This document shows positions 20,516 through 32,499 of a stretch of 64,000 nucleotides of DNA, piece after piece; positions within the stretch are counted from its first letter, which is position 1; each line of letters starts with the position of its first letter. Source of the DNA: Varroa destructor (taxonomy: Eukaryota > Arthropoda > Arachnida > Mesostigmata > Varroidae); assembly GCF_002443255.2 (NCBI RefSeq), contig NW_019211456.1:13724229-13788228 (forward strand), given 5' to 3'. Position numbers and translations under genes: made by a program. The notes under the pieces were generated by a model. It was not told the origin of the DNA and made no database searches. It was given only the letters and a program-made list of their open reading frames with translations.

Positions 20516-21614
20516 GGGAACCAGCCGTTTAAAAAGAATGCCGCACAGCTTAAGTACTAGACGTAAGTTGTGAAAAACACTTTGAAGTACTTTGTTATTG
20601 GTTATGGGAACGAGATATGTGCTTTCGAAATATGCTTCAAGATATGTTTGGGAACCCAAACCGTGCAGTTGTATTACATGTATGCAGCTTGTAGCCGGAA
20701 AGGTTCAACTAGATGCGGCAAATTGAACGCAGCGTCTCTATTTATGTTAAATTAGAAGTGAACTCAGCTATGGCGTCGTACATATGTAGCGTTCCTAAAC
20801 GACTTCATATTCGTACAATCGCAGTTCTGGTAGTTAGACTTGTACAGACCTCTGAATGATATTTTTACATGCGTTTATTACTATATGTATCTTATGATGA
20901 TACGTGTAAGAAGTAGTAGACAGAAAATTTTGGCAACAAGAGCTGCTTTGGCCGTATAGGGAGCGTACTTAGGAAGCCGTATAGGTGCATAGGACAGGTT
21001 GAAGGACAACATTAAACAATACGTTAGAACTTTGAATCGACTTTACACTCCTGTATTAAGTAAAGTGTTTGAGGCTGACTACATCAGGTTTTGGCGGAGC
21101 CGTTACCGAATGCTGCGAATAAAATATACTCTACACGGTGTTGGAATTACTCCATTATGAGTCTGACAAATCGGCCTGCGCTATGTCACTAGTGGTGAGG
21201 ACAACTAACTCCAGAAGTTATATTGTAATCGTATCTACAGTTTTGATATACTTTGTTGATGTTTCATGACTAAAACCTAATGGGAATCATCGACATGTGT
21301 CTAAGAACAATGCTAACACCGGTGTCACGCCCACTTCTGCAAAGCAAGATGACCGGAATTCTCCTAGAAGGACAAGCCTGCCCTAGTTATGCACGTCTAG
21401 GAAGAATTGCTGACAACGGAATTTAGACTGATAAAAAGGCCCAGTTAATTGATCTCGTCTGAACCAACATTTTCTAGTCAGAGAGCCTTTCTGAAATGAG
21501 TCACAATGAGAATTTAAAGGCGTGTACTTGAGCGATGGCCTGAAAAGCACGCTTTGTTTGGGCACGGAAACCAGTGGCCATTAGATCTGTAAGAAGAAAA
21601 ACAGACACCAGTGT

Positions 21615-21634
21615 ACACACACACACACACACAC
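21615..21634 (+). repeat. (AC)10 microsatellite
   Basis: Ten perfect AC units. Confidence 0.9.
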
Positions 21635-24459
21635 ATGCACAATAAGGATGCTTTGGATTGCTAAATGCGACTTAAGCGAATAGACACGAAAATCGAGAAC
21701 CGAGCAAAGGCGGCACCTCTTGACGTCGCACAAAACCTGTTCGTTTTCAATATTAAATACATTCAGTGAATAGCAGGCCAAGGGGTCACCGTGGCAGCAG
21801 GAAAAGACGGACCAAACAGCTTGTCTAGTTGTTTTTGTTCTCACAGATAGGATGGACAAAAAGTATTTAAAAAAAACTTTTCTGACCAGTAAAATTAATT
21901 CGATTTCTTTCTACGGCCTACGGCAATGGTAGAACTATTGCTGCTGGAGATTATAACACTCATACCTATAAATCTAAAAACAAAGAAATTTCCCTTGTAA
22001 AGATACTAGAAAAACTAAGTTGTCGAATCGTTACCAGTCGAGACGGTATCACATTATTTTAGTCAAACGAGGTAGCTTAGTGCAATAACCTTGTTGCAAT
22101 AACAAGAAAACGACATCTACGTAGGAAGGTAACCTATATGCTTTCTGACTCACAAAACAGACAGGAAACAGAGCAACCAAGCCAAGCAACGTTTTCTTCA
22201 GAAACAGAAAACGGCACCCGTTCAAAAGTGATGATTGTTTTAAGCACAAAGTATGGTATGGTTCAGCACAGTCTGACTCTGTTTCCAGTCTTTGTGATGG
22301 TTCAGTGTTAGTGTGTTTGTTTACTCAAGTTGGGGACACGTGACGTGATAGATAAATTCGAAACTGGACTTCGTGCTAAATGGAACCAGCCGTTAATAGC
22401 AACAACGCTCAACGGCAGTTGACCGAAACGAGAAAAATCGAAATATTTTGTCCTAGATGTAGCATTTTTGAGTGCATTGCGGTAGCGGTCGTGAGTCACC
22501 GGCCTGCATGTGCGCACCGCTGATTTAAATACCAGCGTCGGCAAAGTTATTGCTGCAAATAATGTATAACTTGCTTGTTTAGCTTGTATACTTAACCCGT
22601 TGGAATGCCATATCTAACAGATATTTATCATCACGCTCAACAATTAGCTCTATGGCAAAGCAAGCGATTAACGATGGCTATTGGTTGTAGTCACTTGTTA
22701 ATGAAAAACGGCCTTACCAGACCTAATCATTGAACATGACGCTGTTGAATAGGCCATATGGGTCCGATATTCTGGCTTCAATTATTCGATAGGCACAGTA
22801 CGCCTTTTTTAGTTGTCGGTAATTTGTATTGGTCTAAATACTGGCGGCAACGGACTCCACCTGATGTCCGACCTTGACCACCCTGTGAAAGTCGTAGAAG
22901 CCATTTTTAATATCATGTGAATGGTATTACACGTAAACGTTGTTCTGTAAACAGCGTACGAGTGGTCGGCACCGAATTGTTACCAGCCACCGCTATGTAC
23001 TAACAATTAACAGAACTCTTAGCTTGACGAAACAAATGCGCGACCCGATATATAAACCATTTAGATCGAAAGGTACAGGCGAGGCCTTTATAATCAAATG
23101 CGTGTTTATAAGGTTTTAGAAGCTTTCCAAAATGCATTGATTAATGGCAACGACATAAAATTACTTAAATAAATCGCATTATTCAATAATATAATATATA
23201 ACAGCAGAAACTAAATTTCTACGCCCCTTAAAAAATCTAAAACAACCCAGAATCGGCTGGCCATGACATCATTAAACGCTTCGCCTCTGTAAAAAAGTTC
23301 TGCCTAACACTTATTACTACCATTGGTTCAGAGCACAGTCAGTGCCGACTTTGTTTGAATCATTTCTACCTCTTGCAGGCAAACATTTTGACGATACAGT
23401 TTTGTATTCTGCAAACTTCATAAACTTCTGGCATCTGGTCCTAATCTAGGAGAAAACAATGTGCCAGGGGAACGTAGCTACAGATTAGCCGTCAGGCTTA
23501 GTGATCATATTCGTAATTAAAATGACAAAACCCGGACAGAATCTGGTTCAAAACCTATACGGCTATACTAGCCATTACAGGAAGATCATGGCTTTCAAAT
23601 TTGACCACAACCACCATAGTATAGGCTATTTTGAGGTTCTACAGTTAAACGTGACGCACAATTTAGAGTGTTGCGCATGTTAATATGTAGTATAGTAGTA
23701 GTATTTCTACGTGTAATAGGCACGTGACTAAAGCCACGCTCATTGGAAGCATCTTCTGCTATCGGCTAGAGCACATATTGAGTGTGGCTAGGAAAGATTG
23801 TCGATCCGCAGCAGGTTTTATAACAACATGTAACATAAGAGCATCATTCGGTCGGTGTGACTTTTTCGCTATGTCACGCGGCAATATAAATGAAGTCCAT
23901 GTATCTTCTGTCACTTCAGTTTTGACTGATGATGATGATCATGCCAAGAGAAGGATTGGTCGATAAGAACTACAGTTAAATGTTCGACACGTCTTCGTGT
24001 ACATCGGCTTACTGGCGCCGAAGCATTGCGTGTTTACCATATCTCGTAAACCAAAACGACTATGCGAGATTTAATTCAATGCAGGAGTGACTACTTCACT
24101 GAATGTGATCATATCCTTACTTTTCAGAAAAACAGACTTGTGATCCACTCAGGTCCACTTAGTCGCTCGAAGACCTAATCCATTTACGTTAACGACTGAG
24201 GCCAATGTTTTGATTCTTCTCAGTAGAACGAGCCTGCCGTCAGTTAATTCGAATCGGTCAGTTCTTGTCAGTTAACTTTATAGTTCTTGTTGTAATAAGT
24301 GGCGAAAGATACGAGCGTCTGAAGAAAGCATCTGGTAATTAATATTCGTCTTGAAGGTCTTTCAAAATTTTTAATCTGCTCCAAAAAACGATTCTAAAAA
24401 TTCAATTATATGAAGTTTTTAGTTAGTTTTAAAAATTGAAAACGCTTGCTCGTTCCATT

Positions 24460-24888
24460 AACTCTATTTATCTCGGGAACTGTGAAATCACTAAAAAGTA
24501 AATGAGAAAGTTGCATCTCTTAGCCGGCTCTAGTTTTCTTATTGTTATTGTTTTAGCTGGCTTTGACATTCTCCATAGAAAAGAAAGATATAACCCGCAT
24601 TATTCGATAGATTTTCATAATTTTTTTTGTCGTTTTCTGGATGTTAGTCCTACAATTGACTGTCAGTATGTTTTATCTCTAGCTCGTATAGGTAAAAAAT
24701 CCTTATCAGTTTTTAAATTTAACTTAAAGTATCTCTACTAGTAATAGGTTTTTTTTTTTCTGGTTCAGTAGGAAATAAATCTCATAAATCTGAAAATACT
24801 GAATTATATTGTTACTCTTTGATGCAGTTTTCTAAAGCTCTCTGATTCGAAATAGCATAGGCAACTATCGCTCTTGATAAATAGAGTT
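24460..24888. repeat. Possible short inverted-repeat element (MITE-like)
   Basis: AACTCTATTTATC at 24460-24472 is repeated inverted as GATAAATAGAGTT at 24876-24888, enclosing 429 nt of AT-rich non-coding DNA. The core ACTCTATTTAT is shared with the 26-nt repeats at 14243 and 16813. No clear target duplication was seen. Confidence 0.3.
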
Positions 24889-25391
24889 GGACTGCAGATA
24901 GAGGGAACCGCAAGACTCACATAAAATAAAAGCTAAACCAAAAAAATGATCAAATTAGATGACTCTTGGATCATTTTTTCATTAAAAAATAACAATTAGT
25001 GTCGAGTTCTCGATAACTAAGGCATAACTTATTACCGCCAGCAGATAAGTCGTAAGTTTCCCAGAGTTTTTTTATCTTTTTTTTTGCCGAAAATCTTATC
25101 GTTTCCAAGATGAACCGAAACAATCGATTCTGTAACCGACTTATAATATCGGCTATATGTTCTATTGTTTTTATAGTGGATCTTAGAAATCGCTAGTATC
25201 TTTTAACGTAATAGAGGTGTAACTGAGCTACCTAGGGGTGACACTGGGTAAATATCTTGGACGTTCCATGATAGTGTTGTGTTGTACGTAATAGCAAGCA
25301 CTGCGCAGTAATTAGTAGCATGTTTTTTGAATGTTTACGTTTAGTATTTGAGTTGACTGTTGTAAAATTTACAAGGTACAAAAAAAAACAG

Positions 25392-25505
25392 GGCGTCGCA
25401 GTGAATGGTGTAAATAGTTTGAATTTAGAGAGACCCAATATATCTAGCAAGAGTAGCATATCCGAGCCCGCAAGCACACCAGCCCCTGTAATAAATGGAG
25501 GATAA
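25392..25505 (+). CDS. Candidate 3'-terminal exon, Ser/Asn/Pro-rich
   Basis: After an AAACAG acceptor, 37 codons read GVAVNGVNSLNLERPNISSK and continue to a Ser/Pro-rich end at TAA. The composition resembles a disordered C-terminal tail. The acceptor lacks a pyrimidine tract, which lowers confidence. Confidence 0.22.
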   Translation, partial: GVAVNGVNSLNLERPNISSKSSISEPASTPAPVINGG

Positions 25506-26890
25506 CATTTCTTTCTCAAAGCGGACGTGACATAGCCTCTAAGCAGGGCTACTTTCTAACAAATATTAGTTCTCTAATTCGAACGAATATCATTGGCTAA
25601 CGGCCTTCAAGTGCTAAAGGCCTGCAATCGCCAAAAAAAAAAAGTGCCTAGCTTTTATTTAGCATCCGTTACTTTACCACTGATTTTAGCGGGCTGACGG
25701 CCTATAATAATCCTCAATTTTTTATCACTACAGATGCATAAACCGTGTCAGCACACAACTGAATATTGCGAAAAGGGCTGATGATTCGTGACACATCATT
25801 CGGCCAAGGTTTTCATTAAGCCAAGCAATCGCATCGACGAGTTTCTCCAGCCAATGTAGCGGGTTCGCTGCGAAAGCCAGCTAAATTCTACTGTTTACGT
25901 TGTGTATATATATTATCTAAGAGCGCGCACTGATTCTGAAATGTTGGCATTCCATACAGTAGACAGATGTTATACATACCCAGTTGATGTTTGGTACTAG
26001 ATGCGCAATTGGAGTAGGGGAAATGAGCGTATATCTCAAACGTTTGCCAGACTGTGTACAGGGGGAGAAGAGTTAGAGGCATTCGCATTGCCATAAATAA
26101 CAACGGGAAATTCAAACAGGGATTAAGTTATCGTGTAGGAAAATGATGGACCCCACTAAGGAAAGCACCGTTAAAGTGGTAAATTCCGTGCGATCAATGT
26201 AGAACAAATCAATTAGCGTTTAGATGGATATTGATTTTCATTTTGTAGCAAAACGTTTTGATGTTTTTATACTTCGTCATCTTTAGCACACTAATCTGTA
26301 ACGTGAGCACCTCGTTCTACCTAAGTGGATATGCCTAAGTAATTCAACCTAGTTTCACTTGCAATGTGAAATAAGGTTTTCTGATATCAGTTAGTTGTAC
26401 AAACGTACTTTGTATGCGTGCTTGGAAATAGCACGAATGCAGGCACTCGGTGGTTCGTGAATCAAAGATGTGCGGTATCTGGTGTAACTGGGGTATTAGA
26501 ATCATGCTTAAATTTAATTAAGTAGATACAGATAACGCACATATCCATCTACCCGCTAACTATTATTCTATTATTAATAGTGGCAACTTTGGCTATCCAT
26601 CCCGCTTTTTCTGATAAGGCTTCTTTTCGGGGGGGTCTTAAGTTCTGTGGCTTTGACTTCCCGATCTTCCCTATCAGCCCTTAGCTACCTCTCAAGACAG
26701 AAAGCCTAACTTGCAGGTAGTATATATATACTATTTGTAAATTAATGTTTATCGTTCTACTTCAATATGTTCGCTGCTAAAGTAATTATTAGAGCTTCGG
26801 GTTGATTTATTTCGCCTTTTTCTCAACGTATAAAGATGGGGCATCATTGTTTCAAGACAAACGTACGGATCTTTGTTTTTCTTCACGTTA

Positions 26891-26892
<2 letters not shown>
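25506..26892. other. Spacer, no gene seen
   Basis: AT-rich with short frames only. Confidence 0.4.

Positions 26893-26923
<31 letters not shown>
26893..26923 (+). repeat. (ATT)n microsatellite
   Basis: About ten uninterrupted ATT units. Confidence 0.9.
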
Positions 26924-28022
26924 GTAGCATAGCTTTGCAGTAACAAATTCTAAAAATACTGGTCAGGGAACAGACCGTGTCAGCTGAGTCAGTATGCTTA
27001 AAGAGTATAGTGGACGCGGTAAGCCACCCGTCTATAGGAAAACTTATTGACCAACTTGTAGGGTTAGTGCAGTATGTACGTATATTTGAACAGCCAGGCA
27101 ACTGTATGATGAACCGATACTGTTAAGTCCCAGTTATGAAAAAGAAGTTTGTCAGTGCCTTTCGCACTCGGTATATTGTGTATAATTTATGATTACTAAG
27201 TAACTTATAAGTAAGCATGTAACTTATGATAAGTACTGGAATTTCTGTATAAACATCTCAGTTACATTTATTACATAGCTGACAATTAACTGTCGTACTC
27301 ACTTTGAAACTATGCGCAATTGATTTTATGTGGAGGATTCTGGTAGAGCTGCTTTTCTTGGGCAAAACGAGATACTTGTATTTTCCGAAAGTAAAGATGG
27401 CCACATAATTTTGTCCCATTATTAGCACCAATCTATGCCGAAGGGAACTCTTTATTGTAAAATATAGTTACCCGGCGACTTCGAAAAATTGTCGTGGAAC
27501 GCTTGAATGTGTTTGATTGTTCAGTAACAATCTGGGCAGCGCATCCACAGCTTTCAATGTTTCCGCAGAAGTTAAATGGTCTTACTTATTTTGTAGTTAT
27601 AATCATACTAATTAATTATATAATTAAACAGTAGTAATTGATATAGTATAGTAATGGTATATAGGCAGTCTATATCAGGCCGATCGTTAGTCTGCCTAAT
27701 CGCCTCTCCCGACGCGACCCCTCGGATAAATGCGTCACGAAGTCTTCCTGGCGAGAGCTAAAGGAAAGCTAGTCAATTTGATAATGCCTCTTTGTAGTTC
27801 GGTTAACTTTTTATGACAGTGCTTACGTTATCGTGTTTTTACGCGCTAGATAACAAAATAGCTAAGACCTTCAGCACAAGGCTGATGATGGGCTTGTTTT
27901 CGTGTTACGATACGAATAAACACGTGCGATAAAACAAATCGGAGAGGACGAACTCAGTATTAGAGTCTTATTAATTGTGCATATCAATAATGTTTGTCAA
28001 AGCTTTCAGAGGATGTGCTTGA
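26924..28022. other. AT-rich spacer, no gene seen
   Basis: No coding or structural signal noted. Confidence 0.4.
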
Positions 28023-28223
28023 AATAATCATGGATTGCCAGTTAGGACACTCTATGCAGTTGCTAAATATGAGAGGATCGTGTATGAAAGAGAACAGGTG
28101 TTTCAAGACGGAGCTAGGACCATGCAAGAAGGGACTGTACCTACAGAGCTCACCGGAATATCTTATGAGTCATTCATTTTGAATAAGAGTAATAAAGTTA
28201 ATTTCATTTGCATATTCCTCTAA
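28023..28223 (+). pseudogene. Coding-like fragment with an upstream in-frame stop
   Basis: A 66-codon frame has protein-like composition (PVRTLYAVAKYERIVYEREQ then VFQDGARTMQEGTVPTEL). A TGA at 28020-28022 separates it from ten more coding-like codons (MFVKAFRGCA), so it may be a decayed copy or a missed splice. It lacks a credible ATG. About 90 nt downstream is a 17-nt exact match (28313-28329) to sequence just right of the viral element (13751-13767). The family is not recognised; host pseudogene or viral remnant are both open. Confidence 0.25.
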
Positions 28224-28596
28224 TAAAACATTAGAAACATTATCCACAAATAATCAATGTATTTTTTTATATCATAGCTCCGCATGTGCATTTTCGTTTT
28301 TGTTTCTGTTAATAAAATTACGAAAATTCCATATTCAAGAGAGACTCATTACGTGTTCCTACTATTTCCGTTAATCAAGTCCATCCTGTGCTGCTACCAG
28401 GGATGACGGAAGCGCTTCGAGGGATATGCGGTGTCGTCGCATATATTTGTTACTTGTTTTATTCCTTATTTTGTCCGTATTTTGCCTTTTTTTTTGTTGC
28501 CTTACCAGCAGAGTCGTCCCTCTAACAACAAGAACCGACCGGCGACAATTTTTGAAACCACTAACCACAATACAGATCTATCGCGTGCCTTCTACC

Positions 28597-28597
28597 A

Positions 28598-28621
<24 letters not shown>
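28597..28621 (+). repeat. (AG)n microsatellite
   Basis: About twelve AG/GA units. Confidence 0.9.
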
Positions 28622-28629
<8 letters not shown>

Positions 28630-29009
28630 TTCCACTAAGCACATTTCTTTTTGTGGGGGCAGTTAGTTTTCGGGCTCTTTTCCATTACTTCTAACTGAAC
28701 TTATTTGATATTGTTTGAATAACCCGAAACAACGTGGTCATTCACGAAGGTCTACTGGTCGACCACCCCATCGCATTACTTGCTGTCGCTGACCATGTCG
28801 ATCTTTGTTTTTAGCCCATCATGGCAGTAATTTCCGTCTGCAGATTACTTCCAAATAGGCCGTTCGAGACGTTGCAATTTCAAAAAAAAAAAGGTATCCC
28901 TGCAGCCGCTCTATGGTTAACTGCTTCGTGATCACGCGACTATATGATCCAAAAGAAAATAGCGAAGCATCGTTATTTTCATTTGTTTTTTCACTGATTC
29001 CTATACGAT

Positions 29010-29152
29010 TTAGACTGAAGTGAGGAGCTGAGCGATTTTAACAGTAAACTGGTTATTTCTCTTTGAGCTCTGTGTAGGAAGCGCTTCTAGTGACTCATAA
29101 CTTATATTTATTGTCTTGTTGCATAGAGAAGGCCAATGCTGCTGCGGTTTAG
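29010..29152 (-). CDS. Candidate 3'-terminal exon, 46 residues
   Basis: A strong acceptor (CGTTGGTCTGTTTCAG) leads into a split codon and 46 codons that begin KPQQHWPSLCNKTINISYES and end AQLLTSV before TAA. The peptide is soluble and mixed in composition with two N-glycosylation sequons, so it could be extracellular. No upstream exon was assigned. Confidence 0.33.
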
Positions 29153-29675
29153 CTGAAACAGACCAACGAACCCAAACGACTATACAAAAAAGAAACATAA
29201 GCCATAGAGTTTATCGAGAAATAAACTGATCACATGGAAGATGACATGTGCTTTTAGTTCTGGAGGGGGCACTGCACTAATAGAGGCCTAATAAGCTTCA
29301 GTATGGTATGTCCTTTTTTGAACAATACTGTAAACATAGAATAGCAATCTGTCCGCTTCTCGAAAAGAAGCCTAGCATCAAATGCTCAAAAATGCAGTAT
29401 TTTCAATCGGTATTAACTTATCTACTCATGAAGTCACCCATAATTAGACATGTCATTTAAAAAACAAATCTATATATATATCAGTTTTAATAGTGCAATT
29501 CCTTGTAGGTAGCGACAATACGATGTACTGCGTCTTCTGCCAACGTAGTTACTTATCCATAGTAACCTAAAAAATCTCGAAAAGTACGCTATTATAGAAG
29601 ATACGGCGACCATAAGCAGGGCGGAGAATAAATCTAGTAACAAATTGGCCAACACTTCTTAATAATGCAGTCAAA

Positions 29676-30035
29676 TTATTGTGAATATATTACAATGGCC
29701 TTACGAGTCATTCCCGATATCAACCACCACAGCAAGCGATCTTCATCGAGAACGTCAATTTTGTTGTTTCTTGTGCTTCTTGTTTGAACTACAGTAACTT
29801 CCCGATAATTTTCAAACTGGTAAGTAGACACTGCTCTGTCAATACCGACGTATGCGAACACATGTTCTTCCGGATTAAATAAGCTTTTTTTTGTTCTATT
29901 TCGGTAGTGATTGTAGGGCCGACGATATTCGGATGATGCCAACGTAACCAGAGCCCTACATGACACGCAAAGGCACATCACAGATCGCGTAACCTCCACT
30001 ATCCTCGAAGGCCCCACCAGCTCCCATTGCCACTA
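29676..30035 (-). CDS. Hypothetical ORF, about 119 codons
   Basis: This frame, open from just after TAG at 30036, has balanced composition with many aromatic and charged residues (for example EEHVFAYVGIDRAVSTYQFE, ending AIVIYSQ). It lacks an ATG near the start, so it would be an internal or terminal exon. Its 5' end overlaps, on the other strand, a possible exon with a GTAAGC donor at 30070. The family is not recognised. Confidence 0.33.
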
Positions 30036-30379
30036 ACCCTGTTATGCCTCGCAGCGAGAGACGAAGCTAGGTAAGCGATTGTTACTTCACAATTTGACTC
30101 GCTATCACGTGTTCGCCGTCTTTGACGTTTGCATCCGCCCGCAGATGTGGCGTCAGTGAAGCCCCACTTTTGGATCCCTTACTCGGCGTTCTGCGCAGCT
30201 AGCGTTTCGTAGTTCCTCTTTTAATAAGCCAATCAGCGGCACTTCAGACGACGCGTACTTCAGGCGACAGTTCCTACTTGACAGGGACAAAGTGCTGATA
30301 GTTTATAAAATGGCTTCAGTGACGCTCAGAACAAGATTCTTTCTTGTACAATATCAATTTTTTTTTTTGTTCAACTTAG

Positions 30380-30431
30380 GGATCTTGGATATCTTGAAGT
30401 CATTTTAAAGAAACGGAGCGTACCGCCGTGA
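30380..30431 (+). CDS. Candidate 3'-terminal exon, 16 residues
   Basis: A long T tract ends in TTCAACTTAG, followed by DLGYLEVILKKRSVPP-stop. It joins in phase to an upstream frame (LTLLCLAARDEA) that ends at a CTAG|GTAAGC donor at about 30069-30070, with an intron of about 310 nt. No start codon was found for that frame. Confidence 0.22.
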
Positions 30432-30521
30432 ATAGTACGTATAGCTTCAAAGTGCTAGTTTGATGATAAAGAACTAAACACTGATCAAGAATGCTATTAG
30501 ATAGGCGTAAGTAAACACGTC

Positions 30522-30970
30522 AGATATATATAGTGGTCTAGGCACGCGATGTGGATACTTCCGCTGTCGATTAAAGTTGATCCCTCATCTTTTGCGACGC
30601 AATCATCCCGCTAGTTCTCTACAATGGACCATCCAAAAATGAAACGATTCTCCATGCTCCAACGTCACGCCGGAGAAAGGACCCGCACCATCGGGCTGTC
30701 AGTCATCAACGCTCATCACAGAGCCAGCAGACACAGGATCAACGGGCAACTGGTCTCGTTTGTTGCCCACCAACATCCGAAGTAGAAGCAGCCCATGGAC
30801 CAGCACTTTCACCAACACGATGCTCAGACCAGTTTTCGCTCTTATATCATCAGTTGCGCCGAGATTCGCCGCCCAGTTCGCACCCGAGGCGCTGTTCGAT
30901 TTGTAAGCACAAAACGCCCACTGGAACTTAACAGAATTGTAAACTTAATAAAACGGTGAAAGTGAAGTAA
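30522..30970 (+). other. Compact transcription-unit-like block (solo LTR or small gene)
   Basis: A TATA box (ATATATATAG, 30523-30532), a GC-richer body of about 400 nt, and an AATAAA signal (30947-30952) with GT-rich sequence after it lie in order. Inside, an ATG in good context (CTACAATGG, 30624) opens 53 codons to TAG at 30785, with an Arg/His-rich product. Order and length fit a solo LTR or a short transcript. No LTR termini or target duplication were found, and the composition differs from the flanks. Confidence 0.28.
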
Positions 30971-31192
30971 GCTTGAGTTCATTAGCGAAAGCTTATGCGT
31001 GTCGATCGTCAAATAATTGCCACGCGTATATTTTCCTGATACGTGAGTGTCATGTCATGACTGGTGACTGTTAGTTTATGCTGTTCGAGCTAGTTAAGAA
31101 GAGACATGTATATGTTTTGTGACCTGATCAAGCGACTTTGGTATAGCGAGTCCTCTAATACTTCAACGCCATTTAAAACCGTTTTATTCAGG

Positions 31193-31576
31193 ATGCTACT
31201 GTGTCTTTTTCTACTTATCTCGGCCGTGCAGGCATTAGTAATTAGTACCGTATTTGCACCGCGCCTTAGGGCCCTGCAGAATTTGCGGCCTGAAAAGTCA
31301 CAGGCAACTGAACTGACTCGAGACCAAAACAACACCATTATAATATCTTCGACTAAGCTTACTATAGAGCCTCGAAATCCACAGAAAGCTATTCAGGCTA
31401 TTACAGGAAAAAAATCACCAACTGCACGATACTACCCTGAAGTGGGCCCCTTGAGCGTCCGAGAGGTAATCGCTAAGGAAACGTTTCGACTGATCGCCCA
31501 AATGGCTCTTGATCGGATACCTTCGAAGTACGTGCGCTCTCATGCGAAAAAAACGAAAAAAAACGTTAGATATTGA
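31193..31576 (+). CDS. Secreted peptide-precursor-like protein, 127 residues
   Basis: The frame is open from 31106, but TTTTATTCAG|G directly precedes the ATG at 31193, so this Met is chosen. Residues 1-14 (MLLCLFLLISAVQA) are a clear signal peptide. The mature part has no Cys. A Gly-Lys-Lys at 72-74 is a classical amidation and dibasic cleavage site, and further basic pairs lie near the C-terminus (119-124). The stretch after it (about 75-110) ends in a long predicted amphipathic helix (SVREVIAKETFRLIAQMALD), reminiscent of arthropod CRF-like diuretic hormones in layout, but the sequence match is not good enough to name it. It may be a neuropeptide precursor or a small secreted effector. Confidence 0.48.
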   Translation: MLLCLFLLISAVQALVISTVFAPRLRALQNLRPEKSQATELTRDQNNTIIISSTKLTIEPRNPQKAIQAITGKKSPTARYYPEVGPLSVREVIAKETFRLIAQMALDRIPSKYVRSHAKKTKKNVRY

Positions 31577-32097
31577 TGTGAAAAGTTAAGCCCAGTGTGT
31601 TTGAAATATAAAAATGATAAATTCGTTGAGATTGATGGTGTTTTGGCAACGATCAAACGAGATCATAAGCCCGATTTCTGTGAGTGCAACAAATAAGCAA
31701 CTAATTAACGCGTGAACTTAAGAACAAACGAAGGGGCGATAGCATACGGGCTAATAAACGATGAAGTCTTAACGGAACATATGAGCTTCTATTGGGCCGC
31801 TTGCTGTGACATTACTATTGACTATACTGGCCGAATAATGAGTATATTACAAGCAAAAGCTTTTTTTTTTCCTGAAATAGATAAGTTATCGAATTAAGTT
31901 TCCTTCTTGAAACACGCAAGCGTGGAACATTTAAGAAAAGATCCAGGAAGATCGTTGGACTGTAGCTATTAGTTCTCTCTTCAAACATCATTTCTCTTCC
32001 TTATTATGTAACATTAATTTTTAGGATAGAAAAAGGTGGATTTCACGAATTATTTATTTTGCCTATTTACGTGGCGAACACGAACCAAAGACCGAGT

Positions 32098-32140
32098 GTT
32101 CAGGTAGAGCGCTTTAGCTGGCTAAGTCATCATCTTAGAT
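32098..32140 (+). repeat. tRNA-like SINE head remnant
   Basis: GTTCAGGTAGAGCGCTTTAG matches a box A/D-arm, followed by an anticodon-arm-like TTAGCTGGCTAA. Box B is missing and a T-run follows. Confidence 0.3.
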
Positions 32141-32370
32141 GGATTTTTTTTAAGTAAATATAAATGATATTTTTGGGTGTGCTTCCCGTGTGATAAGCCT
32201 GATCTTACTTTATTAGAAACAAGTCAACCATAGCAGCATACGTTATTCAATGATGGGGCACTTTTCTGCACAACTGCATGGTGGAACGTTTACCGTCAAA
32301 CTCTTGACTGCAACAGTTTCCTGCAATCTTTTACCCTGTAGGCGTCACGATTCCCACGAATGGTACTTAC

Positions 32371-32499
32371 CGTCATATCACTACGGCAAGACGAAAGATC
32401 TTCAGAGTCGACACTTCTTTGAGAGTGAAGAGTTTCTGTTGTTCCTGCTTGGTCTCGGACTTGCTTCGGTCCTCGGTGAGTTTTGCTAGGATATTTTCG
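32371..32499 (-). CDS. Candidate exon, 43 codons, hydrophilic
   Basis: An acceptor (TTTCGTATTAG) and a strong GTAAGTACC donor bound exactly 43 open codons in phase 0, reading RKYPSKTHRG... and ending DLSSCRSDMT. It could splice to the phase-0 end of the exon at 33929 or to a 37-nt exon near 32611. The same strand has another long open frame here (to a TGA at 32373), so the frame choice is uncertain. The family is not recognised. Confidence 0.27.

Larger units (their letters stand above)
19177..24458. other. AT-rich stretch with scattered small features
   Basis: Only short open frames are seen. It includes a (CA)10 microsatellite (21615-21634) and a weak tRNA-like head near 20469-20515. Confidence 0.4.
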
